Below are positions 16,277 through 25,233 of a DNA stretch of 64,000 nt, in pieces; positions within the stretch are counted from its first letter, which is position 1, and every line of letters starts with the position of its first letter. The notes beneath the pieces are model-generated. The model was not told the origin of the DNA, made no database searches, and saw only the letters and a list, made by a program, of their open reading frames with translations. The translations under genes were made by a program, and so were the position numbers. The stretch is from contig VGCZ01000006.1 in assembly GCA_016869975.1 (NCBI GenBank), positions 62,001-126,000 of the forward strand, given 5' to 3'. The stretch comes from Alphaproteobacteria bacterium. GTDB taxonomy: Bacteria > Pseudomonadota > Alphaproteobacteria > Reyranellales > Reyranellaceae.

Positions 16277-17251
16277 TTACGCCACCATCATCTTTGCGAA
16301 CTTGCTCTTCATGATGTCCTCCGCCTCGCGCACGATGCGCTCGACCAGATCCTTGCACGAGGGGATGTCGCTGATCAGGCCCATGCAGGTGCCGGCCGAC
16401 CACACGCCGTGCTCAAGGTCGCCGGTCTCGTAGACCACGCGGCCCTTGGCCCCCGACACGATCGGGCCGATCTCCTGGATGGTCTTGCCCTCAGCCTCCA
16501 TCTCGATCGCCTTCTTGGCCACCGAGTTGCCGTAGACGCGGCTGGTGTTGCGCATGGTGCGGAAGATCAGCGCGGTCGAGCGCTCGTCGGAGCCGACGAT
16601 CTTCTCCTTCACGTTCTGGTGGATCGGCGCTTCCTTGGTCGCCATGAAGCGCGTGCCCATATTGATGCCGTCGCAGCCCAGCGCCAGCGCCGCCACCAGG
16701 CCGCGCGCGTCGGCGAAGCCGCCCGAGGCCAGCATCGGGATCTTGATCACGTTGGCCGCCGCCGGCAGCAGCACCAGGTTCGGCACGTCGTCCTCGCCGG
16801 GATGGCCGGCGCACTCGAAGCCGTCCATCGAGATCGCGTCGACGCCGGCCTTCTCGGCCGACACGCCGTGGCGCACCGAGGTGCATTTGTGGATCACCTT
16901 GATGCCGTTTTCCTTGAACTTGGGCAGGAACGGCTTGGGGTTGTTGCCGGCGGTCTCGACGATCTTCACGCCGGACGCGCAGATGGCGTCGATGTACTCG
17001 CCATAGGGGCGCGGCACGAGCGTCGGCAGGATGGTGAGGTTCACGCCGAAGGGCTTGTCGGTCATCTCGCGGCAGCGCTTGATCTCCTTGGAGAGATCCT
17101 CCGGCGTCGGCTGAGTCAGTCCGGTGATGATGCCCAGCGCGCCGGCGTTGGAGACCGCCGAGGCGAGCTCGGCACGGCCGACCCATTGCATGCCGCCCTG
17201 CACGATCGGGTGCTTGATGCCGAACATCTCGGTGAAGCGCGTCTTGATCAT
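16277..17251 (-). CDS. nitronate monooxygenase (2-nitropropane dioxygenase family)
   Basis: FMN-dependent TIM-barrel enzyme of 324 aa that oxidises alkyl nitronates such as propionate 3-nitronate to the aldehyde and nitrite. Seen: PIVQGGMQWVGRAELA at the N-terminus, the conserved His150 in CAGHPGEDDVP, and the phosphate-binding ASGGFADARGL and GCDGINMGTRF segments. Length fits class I/II bacterial members. Some relatives are FMN-dependent enoyl reductases, so activity is not certain. Divergent from the TauD-type dioxygenase gene across 104 bp. Confidence 0.9.
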   Translation of the reverse strand: MIKTRFTEMFGIKHPIVQGGMQWVGRAELASAVSNAGALGIITGLTQPTPEDLSKEIKRCREMTDKPFGVNLTILPTLVPRPYGEYIDAICASGVKIVETAGNNPKPFLPKFKENGIKVIHKCTSVRHGVSAEKAGVDAISMDGFECAGHPGEDDVPNLVLLPAAANVIKIPMLASGGFADARGLVAALALGCDGINMGTRFMATKEAPIHQNVKEKIVGSDERSTALIFRTMRNTSRVYGNSVAKKAIEMEAEGKTIQEIGPIVSGAKGRVVYETGDLEHGVWSAGTCMGLISDIPSCKDLVERIVREAEDIMKSKFAKMMVA

Positions 17252-17355
17252 GGACCCTGTTCCTCGCCCCGGTTTCGCCGCGCGGAAGCCTCGCCTGTCG
17301 ACGGCCGCCGCCTTGGCGCGTACCTTGTACCCAAGCTGCGTTCGAGGAAACGACC

Positions 17356-18249
17356 ATGAGCTATCAGCGTATCGCTGTGCGACGCATGACTGGCGGCTGC
17401 GGCGCCGAGATCGACGGGCCGGATCTGCGCAAGCCGCTCGACGAGCAGACCGTGGCCGAGATCCGCAAGGCGCTGATCGAGAACTGTTGTGTCTTCCTGC
17501 GCGGCCAGGAAGGCATGACCGACCTCGACCAGGCGCGCTTCGCCGGCTACTTCGGCACCTTCGGCCGCGATCCCTTCGTCGAGGGCGAGGAAACGCATCC
17601 CAGCGTGCTCAAGGTCGCCAAGGAGGCGGACGAGGGCAGGAATCCGACCTTCGGCGGCAACTGGCATTCGGACTGGAGCTTTCTCGAGACGCCGCCAGCC
17701 TTCACCTTCCTGCACGCGCGCGAGCTGCCGCCCTATGGCGGCGACACCATGTTCGCCAACCAGTACCTCGCCTACGAGACCCTGTCGGAGGGCCTGCGCA
17801 AGACGCTCGACGGCCTGCGCGCGGTGTACTGGGCCAAGGCCTATGCCAAAGGCGCCGCGTTCTACGACAACCGCAATGCGCGCAGCATGAAGGTGCGGCA
17901 CGACGAGAGCGCTATGGCCGAGATGACGCATCCCATCGTGCGCGTGCATCCCGAGTCGGGTCGCCGCGCGCTGTTCGCTAACGTCGCCTACACCGTGCGC
18001 TTCGAGGGCATGACCGAGGCCGAGAGCCTGCCGCTGCTGAAGTATCTCTATGAGCATTCGGCGCGGCCGGAATTCGTCTGCCGCTTCACCTGGTCGCCGG
18101 GCGCGATGGCGATCTGGGACAATCGCTGCCTCGTTCATTTCGCCATCAACGACTATGCCGGCTATCGCCGCGAGCTGCGCCGCACCACCATCCGCGGCGA
18201 GAAGCCGATCGCGGTGGGTGAAGACACCAACCTGCGCGCGGCGGAGTAG
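17356..18249 (+). CDS. TauD/TfdA-family Fe(II)/2-oxoglutarate dioxygenase
   Basis: Non-heme iron dioxygenase of 297 aa coupling 2-oxoglutarate decarboxylation to substrate hydroxylation. The iron-binding facial triad is visible: His104 and Asp106 in WHSDWSF and the distal His261 in LVHFAINDYAGYRREL, with a following Arg-rich segment that binds the 2-oxoglutarate carboxylate. GAGGAAACGACC precedes the ATG. Family members attack taurine, 2,4-D, alkyl sulfates and other acids; the substrate here is unknown. It may be expressed from the same divergent region as the nitronate monooxygenase. Confidence 0.9.
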   Translation: MSYQRIAVRRMTGGCGAEIDGPDLRKPLDEQTVAEIRKALIENCCVFLRGQEGMTDLDQARFAGYFGTFGRDPFVEGEETHPSVLKVAKEADEGRNPTFGGNWHSDWSFLETPPAFTFLHARELPPYGGDTMFANQYLAYETLSEGLRKTLDGLRAVYWAKAYAKGAAFYDNRNARSMKVRHDESAMAEMTHPIVRVHPESGRRALFANVAYTVRFEGMTEAESLPLLKYLYEHSARPEFVCRFTWSPGAMAIWDNRCLVHFAINDYAGYRRELRRTTIRGEKPIAVGEDTNLRAAE

Positions 18250-18256
18250 GCGCCCT

Positions 18257-18325
18257 CTGTCGTTCAGAGCGCAGCGAGGAATCTTTCGCCGACGCCGAGA
18301 TCCCTCGCTACGCTCAGGATGACAA
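18257..18325. repeat. GCGCAGCGAGG inverted-repeat element
   Basis: A 69-bp element of two inverted arms: the left contains GAGCGCAGCGAGGAATC and the right GATCCCTCGCTACGCTC, with about 10 bp between. Relatives are at 10266, 42799 and 62932. It lies between the dioxygenase and SDR genes and could fold as a long hairpin in the transcript. Confidence 0.7.
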
Positions 18326-18350
18326 TGGTGCCCAACTGAGGTCACCGACC

Positions 18351-19160
18351 ATGGATCTGCAGCTTGCCGGAAGAGTGGCGCTGGTCACCGGATCGAGTCG
18401 CGGTACCGGCGCCGGCATCGCCCGCGTGCTGGCACGCGAGGGCGCGCATGTCGTGGTCAGCGGCGCCGACGAGATCGCCTGCGAGCGCGTCGCCGGCGAG
18501 ATCGCCAAGGCTGGCGGCAAGGCCTCGATCGCGTCGGGCGATGTCGCCAGCGCCGCGGGCGCGGAGGCGGTGATCGCCGCCCTGGTCGCGGCGCGGCTCG
18601 AGGTCGACGTGCTGGTCAACAACTACGGCACGGCGGAGCGCGGCTTCTGGTCGACCGCGACCGACGCCGATTGGCTCACGATCTACGAGAAGAACGTGGT
18701 CTCCGGCGTACGGCTGGTGCGCGCGCTGGTGCCCGGCATGAAGGCGCGCGGCCATGGCCGCGTCGTCTTCGTCGGCACCATCGGCAGCACGCGGCCCAAC
18801 GCGCGCATGCCGCACTACTACGCCGCCAAGGGCGCGCTGCCGGTCATGACAGTCGGGCTGGCCAAGGAGCTGGCCGGCACGGGAATCACGGTGAACCTGG
18901 TGAGCCCCGGCCTGATCGCCACCGCCGAAGTGGTCGAGAACGCGCGCCGTCGAGCCGCAAAGGAGAATTGGCCGGAGATCGATGACACCGAGGCGCTGCT
19001 GCGCCGGCTGGCAGCGCACGACATGCCCAACCCGGTGGGCCGCATCGCCACCACCGAGGAGGTCGGCGAGCTGGTGGCCTTCCTCGCCGGCAGCCGCGCC
19101 GCCTTCATCAACGGCCAGAATATCCGCATCGATGGCGGCGCGGTCGACGTGACGGTGTAA
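18351..19160 (+). CDS. short-chain dehydrogenase/reductase
   Basis: Classical NAD(P)-dependent SDR, 269 aa. Cofactor motif TGSSRGTGAGIA (residues ~12-23), NNYG in place of the usual NNAG, and the YxxxK catalytic pair in HYYAAKGAL. The C-terminal INGQNIRIDGGAVDVTV segment is standard for SDRs. Substrate unknown. It follows the TauD-type gene in the same direction with a repeat element in the gap. Confidence 0.88.
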   Translation: MDLQLAGRVALVTGSSRGTGAGIARVLAREGAHVVVSGADEIACERVAGEIAKAGGKASIASGDVASAAGAEAVIAALVAARLEVDVLVNNYGTAERGFWSTATDADWLTIYEKNVVSGVRLVRALVPGMKARGHGRVVFVGTIGSTRPNARMPHYYAAKGALPVMTVGLAKELAGTGITVNLVSPGLIATAEVVENARRRAAKENWPEIDDTEALLRRLAAHDMPNPVGRIATTEEVGELVAFLAGSRAAFINGQNIRIDGGAVDVTV

Positions 19161-19259
19161 GTCCCATCGTCAAAACGGCGGCCGATCCCTTGCCAGCGGT
19201 CTGGCGGTCGGTGAGAGTGTCAGAGTTTCTGAACGCAACGCCGGACCGCCGATCGCCCG

Positions 19260-21287
19260 ATGGCCGACGAGTCAGAAAACCTCACGCGAGCGCCAGAGTC
19301 GGCCGAGGATGAACTCGGCCCGCTGCCGGCGGGCTTCCGAATCAGCCGATATATCGTCGAGGAGACGCTGGGCAAAGGTGGCTTCGGTATCACCTACCGG
19401 GCGCGCGACACCCAGATCGGCCGTGCCGTCGCAATCAAGGAGTACATGCCGGTCCACCTCGCGGCGCGGCGCGGCGACTGGGTGGTGATGCCGCGCTCGA
19501 CGCGGACGGCAGAGGAGTTCGTGCAGGGCAGCGCCCGCTTCCTCGCCGAGGCGCGCACGCTGGCCCAGTTGGAGGGCGTCGCCGGCGTCGTCAATGTCTT
19601 CGATTTCCTGGCCGCCAACGGTACCGCCTACCTCGTCATGGAATTCGTGCGTGGCGAGACGCTGGATCGGCTGCTGGCGCGCGTCGGGACGCTGGACGAG
19701 CAAGAGCTGCAGCGGTTGCTCGATCCGCTGCTTGACGGTCTGGAGCGGGTGCACGCGGCGGGTTTCCTGCATCGCGACATCAAACCGTCCAACATCCTCA
19801 TCGATGAGACCGGAAAGCCGAAGCTCATCGACTTCGGCGCCGCACGTGAGTCGGCGAGCGGTCGCACCGGACAGATGACGGCGATCCACACGCCGGGCTA
19901 CGCGCCGCTGGAGCAGCTGACGTCGAGTCGCCAAGGGCCCTGGACGGACATCTACGCCCTGGCAGCAACCTTGCACCATTGCATCGGCGGCAAGCCGCCA
20001 CCCGACGTGCTGGAGCGCATGGTCGAGGATCAACTGGTGCCCGCAGTCGAGGTGGGGCGTGGCCGGTACGACAAGGCGTTCCTGGCCGCGGTCGACGCCG
20101 GCCTGGCGATCAAGGTTGAAAGCCGGCCCCACTCGATCGCCGACTGGACCGCGATCCGGAGGGGCGACGCGCGGCCGGCGCCCTCGCCCGCGCCGTTGCC
20201 GGCGCCAAGGCCGCCAGCGCGGCGAAAGCTCTGGGTGATTGGCGGGGCGGGCGCCGTCGCGATCGGCATCGTGGCCGTCGCCGCGTGGTTGGCGATGGCT
20301 CCGCCGGCTGGCCCGCCCGCACGCGATGGCGCCATCGCGAACCGTGAGCGGGATATGGCCGAAGAGAAGGCACGGCAGGAGGCGGTGGCACGAGAGCGCT
20401 CGGAGGCCGAGGCGAAGGCGCGGCGTGAGGCGGACGAGAGAGCGCGGCAGGAGGCGGCGGTACGGGAACGTGCGGAGGCCGAGGCCAAAGCACGGCGTGA
20501 GGCGGACGAGAAGGCACGACAGGAAGCGGTGGTGAGGGAACGCGCGGAGGCTGAGGCGAAAGCACGGCGTGAGGCGGACGAGACGGCGCGGCAGGAAGCC
20601 GCTGATCAAACGCGCCAGGACGCGGAGGCCATCGAAAAGACCCTGCGCCTGACTGAAGCGCAGCGGCGGCGGGTGCAAGCGGCATTGACGATCAGGGGCT
20701 TCGACACCGGCAGCAGCGATGGCGTGTTCGGCCCCCGGACGCGGCAGATGATCGCCGCTTACCAGCGCAGCCGCAACGAGCCGCAGACAGGCTACCTGAC
20801 CGCCGACCAGTACAGCCAGCTGATCCGCGAAACCGAGGAGGCCTACGCACGGCAGGAGGAGGACAGACGACGAGAGGCGGCCGAAAAGACAATGCCGGCC
20901 CAGCCAGCCAAGCCACCCGCACCCGCCAAGCCATCTGAAGCTGCGAAGCCGACCGAGTCAGCGAGTGCCGCGGGGCCGCCGCGCAAACGTGACCCCTTAC
21001 CTCTTGGCTCGTTCGACGGACAGTACACGAAGAATCTGTCCTCTACCTGCTCGGCGTTTAGAGGCTGGACGTTTGAAGGCATCACAGTTGTCAACAATCT
21101 GTTTGATATGACCTGGGACACGACCGCAGGCCGCAGTTTTCGATGCCAGGTGAAGATCGAGTCGGATGGCGTCTTCCGTAATGACGAGTGCCGGCTCAAG
21201 CCCTCGGGCCGTGTCTCCGGCGACAAGCTCACGATGACGTTCCTGGCTGGCGGCGTCCTTTGGTGTTCGGCGAGTGCTCAGCGGTAG
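19260..21287 (+). CDS. transmembrane Ser/Thr protein kinase with peptidoglycan-binding domain
   Basis: 675-aa Hanks-type kinase. Residues ~30-300 are the kinase domain: glycine loop GKGGFG (38-43), Lys60 in AIKEY, catalytic loop HRDIKPSNIL (171-180, Asp173) and DFG at 191-193, so it should be active. One membrane helix follows at about 323-347. The outside part holds a charged 24-residue coiled-coil repeat (371-448), a peptidoglycan-binding domain (about 461-525, LRLTEAQRRRVQAAL and GVFGPRTRQMIAAYQ), a Pro/Ala-rich linker and a C-terminal domain of ~90 residues with cysteines. This suggests a sensor of cell-wall state. No partner phosphatase or FHA protein is adjacent. Confidence 0.92.
   Translation: MADESENLTRAPESAEDELGPLPAGFRISRYIVEETLGKGGFGITYRARDTQIGRAVAIKEYMPVHLAARRGDWVVMPRSTRTAEEFVQGSARFLAEARTLAQLEGVAGVVNVFDFLAANGTAYLVMEFVRGETLDRLLARVGTLDEQELQRLLDPLLDGLERVHAAGFLHRDIKPSNILIDETGKPKLIDFGAARESASGRTGQMTAIHTPGYAPLEQLTSSRQGPWTDIYALAATLHHCIGGKPPPDVLERMVEDQLVPAVEVGRGRYDKAFLAAVDAGLAIKVESRPHSIADWTAIRRGDARPAPSPAPLPAPRPPARRKLWVIGGAGAVAIGIVAVAAWLAMAPPAGPPARDGAIANRERDMAEEKARQEAVARERSEAEAKARREADERARQEAAVRERAEAEAKARREADEKARQEAVVRERAEAEAKARREADETARQEAADQTRQDAEAIEKTLRLTEAQRRRVQAALTIRGFDTGSSDGVFGPRTRQMIAAYQRSRNEPQTGYLTADQYSQLIRETEEAYARQEEDRRREAAEKTMPAQPAKPPAPAKPSEAAKPTESASAAGPPRKRDPLPLGSFDGQYTKNLSSTCSAFRGWTFEGITVVNNLFDMTWDTTAGRSFRCQVKIESDGVFRNDECRLKPSGRVSGDKLTMTFLAGGVLWCSASAQR
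20370..20585 (+). repeat. three 72-bp in-frame tandem repeats (24-residue coiled coil)
   Basis: Inside the kinase gene, three copies of a 24-residue unit (ARQEAVxRERxEAEAKARRE plus ADEx) run from residue 371 to 442, with a fourth partial copy. The DNA copies are very alike, so copy number can change by slippage or recombination without frameshift. The product would be a long charged helix or coiled coil spanning the periplasm between membrane and peptidoglycan-binding domain. Confidence 0.85.
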
Positions 21288-21365
21288 CAGCACTCACGTC
21301 GACAGTCGGCGTCAACACCGACGCCGCGCCGCGTCGGCGCTCGGCGTAACGGCGAACGAAACGCG

Positions 21366-21803
21366 ATGGAACGCCGTCTCACCGTCATCCTCCACGCCGA
21401 CATCGTCGGTCATAGCCGGCTGATGGACTCGAACGAGGCCACGGCGATCCGCCAGGTGCGGATGGATCTCGGGAAGCGAGGGAAACCGTCGATCGAGGCG
21501 CATCGCGGCCGGCTGAACAACGCCGCCAGCGAAGTGGTGCTTGCCGCTTTCGGCGCCGTCGCGGACGCCGTCGCCTGTGGCGTGGCGTTCCAATCGCTCA
21601 TCCTGATTGAAAGGCGGAACAGTCCCGACACCGACGGCCTTTGGCGGATTGGAATCGATCTCGATGATGTGTCGTTCGCCACCGCCGATGCCTACGGCGC
21701 GGGCATCAATGTCGCGGCCCGAACGGTGCTTTCATCCGGCCAGCACGCATGGCACCATAGAGCTCACCAAAATCCCGGAGGCCCGCCATGGACACAACGA
21801 TGA
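21366..21803 (+). pseudogene. truncated class III adenylate/guanylate cyclase domain
   Basis: The frame starts like many rhizobial cyclases (MERRLTVILHADIVGHSRLM), keeping the first metal-binding Asp, and continues to WRIGIDLDDVSFATADAYGAGINVAART, the usual substrate/dimer region. But the segment that normally reads TGDG is NNAASEVVLAAF, so the second metal Asp is lost, and the domain ends abruptly after ~125 codons, the rest being frame run-off into the next gene's leader. No TPR or output domain follows. Most likely a dead remnant; a short regulatory protein cannot be excluded. Confidence 0.7.
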
Positions 21804-22600
21804 GCGCCCTGGGCACCACGGCCCGCGAGACCGGCCATGCCGCCCGCCTGAAGATCCGCGCCGGTGCGCATCGCCGCCCGACGGCGGGCATGGCGCCGGG
21901 CTATGTTCAGGCCAACCTCGCCATCCTGCCGGCGGCCCTGGCGGCCGATTTCCATCGCTTCTGTCATCTCAACCCCAAGCCCTGTCCGCTGCTGGCGGCG
22001 TCGGAGCCGGGCGATCCGCGCCTGCCGGCGCTGGGCGCCGATCTCGACATCCGCACCGATATCCCGCGCTATCGCGTGTGGAAGAAGGGCGAACTGGTCG
22101 ACGAGGTCGACGACATCCGCGCGGTGTGGCGCGACGATCTGGTGTCCTTCGCGCTGGGCTGCTCGTTCAGCTTCGAGGAGGCGCTGGTCGAGAACGGCCT
22201 CGACATCCGCCACATCACCTGCGGCAGCAACGTACCGATGTACAGGACCAACATCGCCACCGCGCCGGCCGGCCCGTTCCACGGCCCGATGGTGGTGTCG
22301 ATGCGCCCGTTCCGGCCGGCCGACGCGATCCGCGCCGTGCAGGTCACGACGCGCTTTCCCACGGTGCACGGCGCCCCCGTCCATCTGGGCAAGCCCGAGA
22401 TGATCGGCATCAAGGATATCGCCAAGCCGGATTACGGCGATCCGGTCGAGGTACGCGACGACGAGCTGCCGGTGTTCTGGGCCTGTGGCGTCACCCCGCA
22501 ATCGGTGATCGCCACGGTGAAGCCGGAGTTCTGCATCACCCACGCGCCCGGCTACATGCTGGTGACCGACCTGCTCAACGCGCGTTTGGCGATCCTCTGA
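21788..22600 (+). CDS. DUF1445/UPF0317 family protein (putative hydro-lyase; D-glutamate cyclase-like)
   Basis: 270-aa member of the DUF1445 (UPF0317) family. Conserved family segments are present: [32 protein letters not shown] and [12 protein letters not shown]. The mitochondrial relative DGLUCY is a D-glutamate cyclase that makes 5-oxo-D-proline; bacterial members are mostly called putative hydro-lyases. GGAGGCCCGCC sits upstream of the ATG. The gene is followed at 7 bp by the DUF2848 gene, with which it probably forms an operon. The actual substrate here is unknown. Confidence 0.88.
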   Translation: MDTTMSALGTTARETGHAARLKIRAGAHRRPTAGMAPGYVQANLAILPAALAADFHRFCHLNPKPCPLLAASEPGDPRLPALGADLDIRTDIPRYRVWKKGELVDEVDDIRAVWRDDLVSFALGCSFSFEEALVENGLDIRHITCGSNVPMYRTNIATAPAGPFHGPMVVSMRPFRPADAIRAVQVTTRFPTVHGAPVHLGKPEMIGIKDIAKPDYGDPVEVRDDELPVFWACGVTPQSVIATVKPEFCITHAPGYMLVTDLLNARLAIL

Positions 22601-22607
22601 CCTTGAA

Positions 22608-23300
22608 ATGACCGTCACGCTCGTCTTCGAGGGCCACGCCAAGGGTGTGGTCGAGCCGGTGCGCGCCGAGATCGCCAATCTCGTCGTCGCTGGCTGGACC
22701 GGCCGCGACAGTGCAGCGCTGGAGCACCACATCGAGGAACTGCAGGCGATCGGCGTACCGCGTCCCAGCACCGTGCCGCTGTTCTACCGCATGTCCGTGG
22801 ACCGGCTGATGCAGGCCGAGCGCATCCAGGTCGTCGGCCCCGACACCTCGGGCGAGGTCGAGCCGATGCTGATCAGCACGCATGACCGCCTCTGGGTCAC
22901 CGTCGCTTCCGACCACACCGACCGCAAGGCCGAGGTCTACTCGGTGGCGCTCAGCAAGCAGCTCTGCCCCAAGATCTGCGGCCGCGTGGCGTGGCGCTAC
23001 GAGGAGGTCGAGGCCCATTGGGACCGGCTGATGCTGCGCGCCTGGATCAGCGAGGACGGCAGGCGCACGCTCTATCAGCAAGGCCCGGTCGGCACTATCC
23101 GCGCCCCGCGCGACCTGATCACCCGCTACACCGGCGGCTCGAAGTACCTGCCGGCTGGCACCGCGATGTCCTGCGGCACCTTCAACGCCATCGGCGGCAT
23201 CCGCCCGTCGTCGCGCTTCGAGATGGAGCTCGACGATCCGGTGCTCGGTCGCAAGATCACGCACGCCTACGATGTCGAGGTCGTGCCCCTGGTGAGCTAA
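22608..23300 (+). CDS. DUF2848 family protein
   Basis: 230-aa protein of the DUF2848 family, distantly related to the fumarylacetoacetate hydrolase fold. Family hallmarks are VVAGWTGRDSAALEHHIEEL, GVPRPSTVPLFYRM, SDHTDRKAEVYSVALSKQ and PAGTAMSCGTFNAIGGIRP. It probably acts on a small carboxylic or hydroxy acid. It lies 7 bp after the DUF1445 gene, and its stop codon overlaps the stop of dctM on the other strand by 4 bp. Linked to a TRAP transporter, it may work on the imported acid; this is inference. Confidence 0.88.
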   Translation: MTVTLVFEGHAKGVVEPVRAEIANLVVAGWTGRDSAALEHHIEELQAIGVPRPSTVPLFYRMSVDRLMQAERIQVVGPDTSGEVEPMLISTHDRLWVTVASDHTDRKAEVYSVALSKQLCPKICGRVAWRYEEVEAHWDRLMLRAWISEDGRRTLYQQGPVGTIRAPRDLITRYTGGSKYLPAGTAMSCGTFNAIGGIRPSSRFEMELDDPVLGRKITHAYDVEVVPLVS

Positions 23301-24610
23301 GGCCCGAACACCCACCGCGGCAGCCACAACGCCATGTCCTGCCAGTGGATCAGCAACAGGGTCATCAGCAGCATGGTAACGAAGAACGGCACGGTGCCGC
23401 GGAAGACGTCGCCGATCGAGCCTTCGCCGCGCACCGCCTGGATGACGTAGAGCGTCATGCCCACTGGCGGGCTGATCAGCGAGATCTCGCACATCAGCAC
23501 CAGGAAGACGCCGAACCACACCGGGTCGATGCCCGCCGCCGTCGTCAGCGGAAAGACCAGCGGCAGGGTGCCGACCATCATCGGCAGGGTCTCGAAGAAC
23601 GTGCCGAGGATGACGTAGAACACGAACAGCGCGTAGATCAGCGCGATGCCGCTCAGTTGCAGGCCGCCGACATAGGAGGACAGCGCCCGGGTCGCGCCGA
23701 GCAGGCCGAGCACGAAGTTCAGCGCGAAGGCGCCGGCCAGGATCAGCATGCTGAGCGCGGTGAGCTTCACCGTGGCGAGGAACGCCTCGTGCAGCATGGC
23801 GATCGAGAGCTTGCGGTAGAGCGCCGCGATCGGCAGCGACACCACGACAGCCAGCGCGGCGGCTTCCGTCGGCGTCGCCCAGCCAGCGTAGATCGAGCCC
23901 ATGATGACGGCGAAAATGAACAGCGGCGCGGCGAGGCCGCTCAAGTCGCGGATGCGCTGCGCCAGCGGCGGCGGCGCGGCCTCGCGCGGCGCGATCGACG
24001 GGCGATAGAGCGCCATCGCCACGATGGCGATCATGAACATCGCTGTGAGCACGATGCCGGGCACGGTGGCGGCGGCATAGAGGCGGGCGACCGAGGTGTT
24101 GGTCAGCACGCCGTAGATGATCAGCGCGATGCCGGGCGGGATCAGATTGCCCAGCGAGCCGCCGGCGGCGATCGAGCCCAGCACCATGCGCTGGTCGTAT
24201 TGGCGGCGCTTGAAGGTCGGCAAGGCCACCGTGGCGATGGTCGCGGCGGTGGCGACCGACGAGCCTGAAACGGCGGAGAACACCGCAGAGGAGGCGATGT
24301 TGGTGTGCAGCAGGCCGCCGGGCAGCGGGTTGAGCCATTGCGAGAGCGCCTTGTACATGTCGTCGGTGGCGCCGCAGCGCACCAGGATCTCGCCGACCAG
24401 GATGAACAGCGGCAGCGCCAGCAAGAGCTCGTCGTTCATCGACTCGAAGTAGACGACGCCCAGCGCGTTGACCGCCGGCATACCGAGGAACATCGCCGCG
24501 CCGATCACGCCGATGGCGAACATCACGGTCGCGATGTGCAGCCCCGCGGCCATCAGCGCCAGCATCAGCAGGAAGCCGATGGCGACCGTGCCGGCGTCGG
24601 CCGTCATCAT
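23297..24610 (-). CDS. dctM: TRAP transporter large permease subunit DctM
   Basis: 437-aa integral membrane protein with about a dozen hydrophobic helices, the DctM subunit that carries the substrate and sodium path of a tripartite ATP-independent periplasmic transporter. Characteristic segments: SSAVFSAVSGSSVATAATIA, GGSLGNLIPPGIALIIYG and SLISPPVGMTLYV. ATG at 24610 is taken because it overlaps the dctQ stop as ATGA and has GGGAGAGCGGCC upstream; longer frames run back into dctQ. Third gene of dctP-dctQ-dctM. Confidence 0.93.
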   Translation of the reverse strand: MMTADAGTVAIGFLLMLALMAAGLHIATVMFAIGVIGAAMFLGMPAVNALGVVYFESMNDELLLALPLFILVGEILVRCGATDDMYKALSQWLNPLPGGLLHTNIASSAVFSAVSGSSVATAATIATVALPTFKRRQYDQRMVLGSIAAGGSLGNLIPPGIALIIYGVLTNTSVARLYAAATVPGIVLTAMFMIAIVAMALYRPSIAPREAAPPPLAQRIRDLSGLAAPLFIFAVIMGSIYAGWATPTEAAALAVVVSLPIAALYRKLSIAMLHEAFLATVKLTALSMLILAGAFALNFVLGLLGATRALSSYVGGLQLSGIALIYALFVFYVILGTFFETLPMMVGTLPLVFPLTTAAGIDPVWFGVFLVLMCEISLISPPVGMTLYVIQAVRGEGSIGDVFRGTVPFFVTMLLMTLLLIHWQDMALWLPRWVFGP

Positions 24611-25203
24611 GGCCGCTCTCCCTTGCTCGCCAGCCGCGAATCGAGATCGCTGACCTCGGCGCTGACCTCTTCCTCGAGCGTCTGCGGTCCGTAGAGCCGC
24701 TCCAGCCGCGCGCCGTCGACAAACAGCAGCCACGCGGCGTGGATCGCCGCCAGCGCCGCGCACAGCGCGAACAGCGCCAGCCCGGCGAACCACACCGCCT
24801 GCGGCATCCATAGCGGCGTCTGCATCGGCGTGTTCGAGGGCCGACCGCTCATCAGGTTGGTCGAGAACTCGGCGTAGCCGCGCGCGGCGCAGAACACCGC
24901 CATGGCAGCGAGCGACAGCATCGCCACCGCGTCAAGCAGGCGGCGCGCCGGGCGTGGCAGCCAGTTCACCACGATCGTGACGCGCATATGCGCGCGCGTC
25001 ACCAGCGCCCAGGAGAAGCCGATGGCGCTGGTCGCGGCCAGCACGTAGCCGCCGAGCTCGTCGATGCTCTTGAGCGAATAGCCGAGCTTGCGGGCGACGA
25101 TCTCGAACACCGTGGCGAAGGAGATCGCCATCAACGCCCAGCCGCTGGCGATTGCCGCCGCGCGCACCACAGGTGTCATCAGCCCGAGGGGGCCTCGCTC
25201 CAT
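24607..25203 (-). CDS. dctQ: TRAP transporter small permease subunit DctQ
   Basis: 198-aa membrane protein with four predicted helices and the DctQ pattern (FEIVARKLGYSLKSIDELGGYVLA), the small integral subunit that holds the binding protein to DctM. The C-terminal ~30 residues are acidic and cytoplasmic. It lies 30 bp after dctP and overlaps dctM by 4 nt. No good ribosome-binding site is seen before the ATG at 25203, so its synthesis may be coupled to dctP. Confidence 0.9.
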   Translation of the reverse strand: MERGPLGLMTPVVRAAAIASGWALMAISFATVFEIVARKLGYSLKSIDELGGYVLAATSAIGFSWALVTRAHMRVTIVVNWLPRPARRLLDAVAMLSLAAMAVFCAARGYAEFSTNLMSGRPSNTPMQTPLWMPQAVWFAGLALFALCAALAAIHAAWLLFVDGARLERLYGPQTLEEEVSAEVSDLDSRLASKGERP

Positions 25204-25233
25204 GGCGCGCGCGGTTACGCTAGAGGTCGCCGA

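Noticed and set aside
20370-20585. Direct repeats considered as CRISPR or other array
   Set aside because: The 72-bp units are contiguous without spacers and in frame inside a coiled-coil region; no cas genes are in the window.
19272-20678. 468-codon open frame on the minus strand opposite the kinase
   Set aside because: Antisense to all kinase motifs, Arg-rich, no domain; arises from GC bias and the repeated coiled-coil codons.
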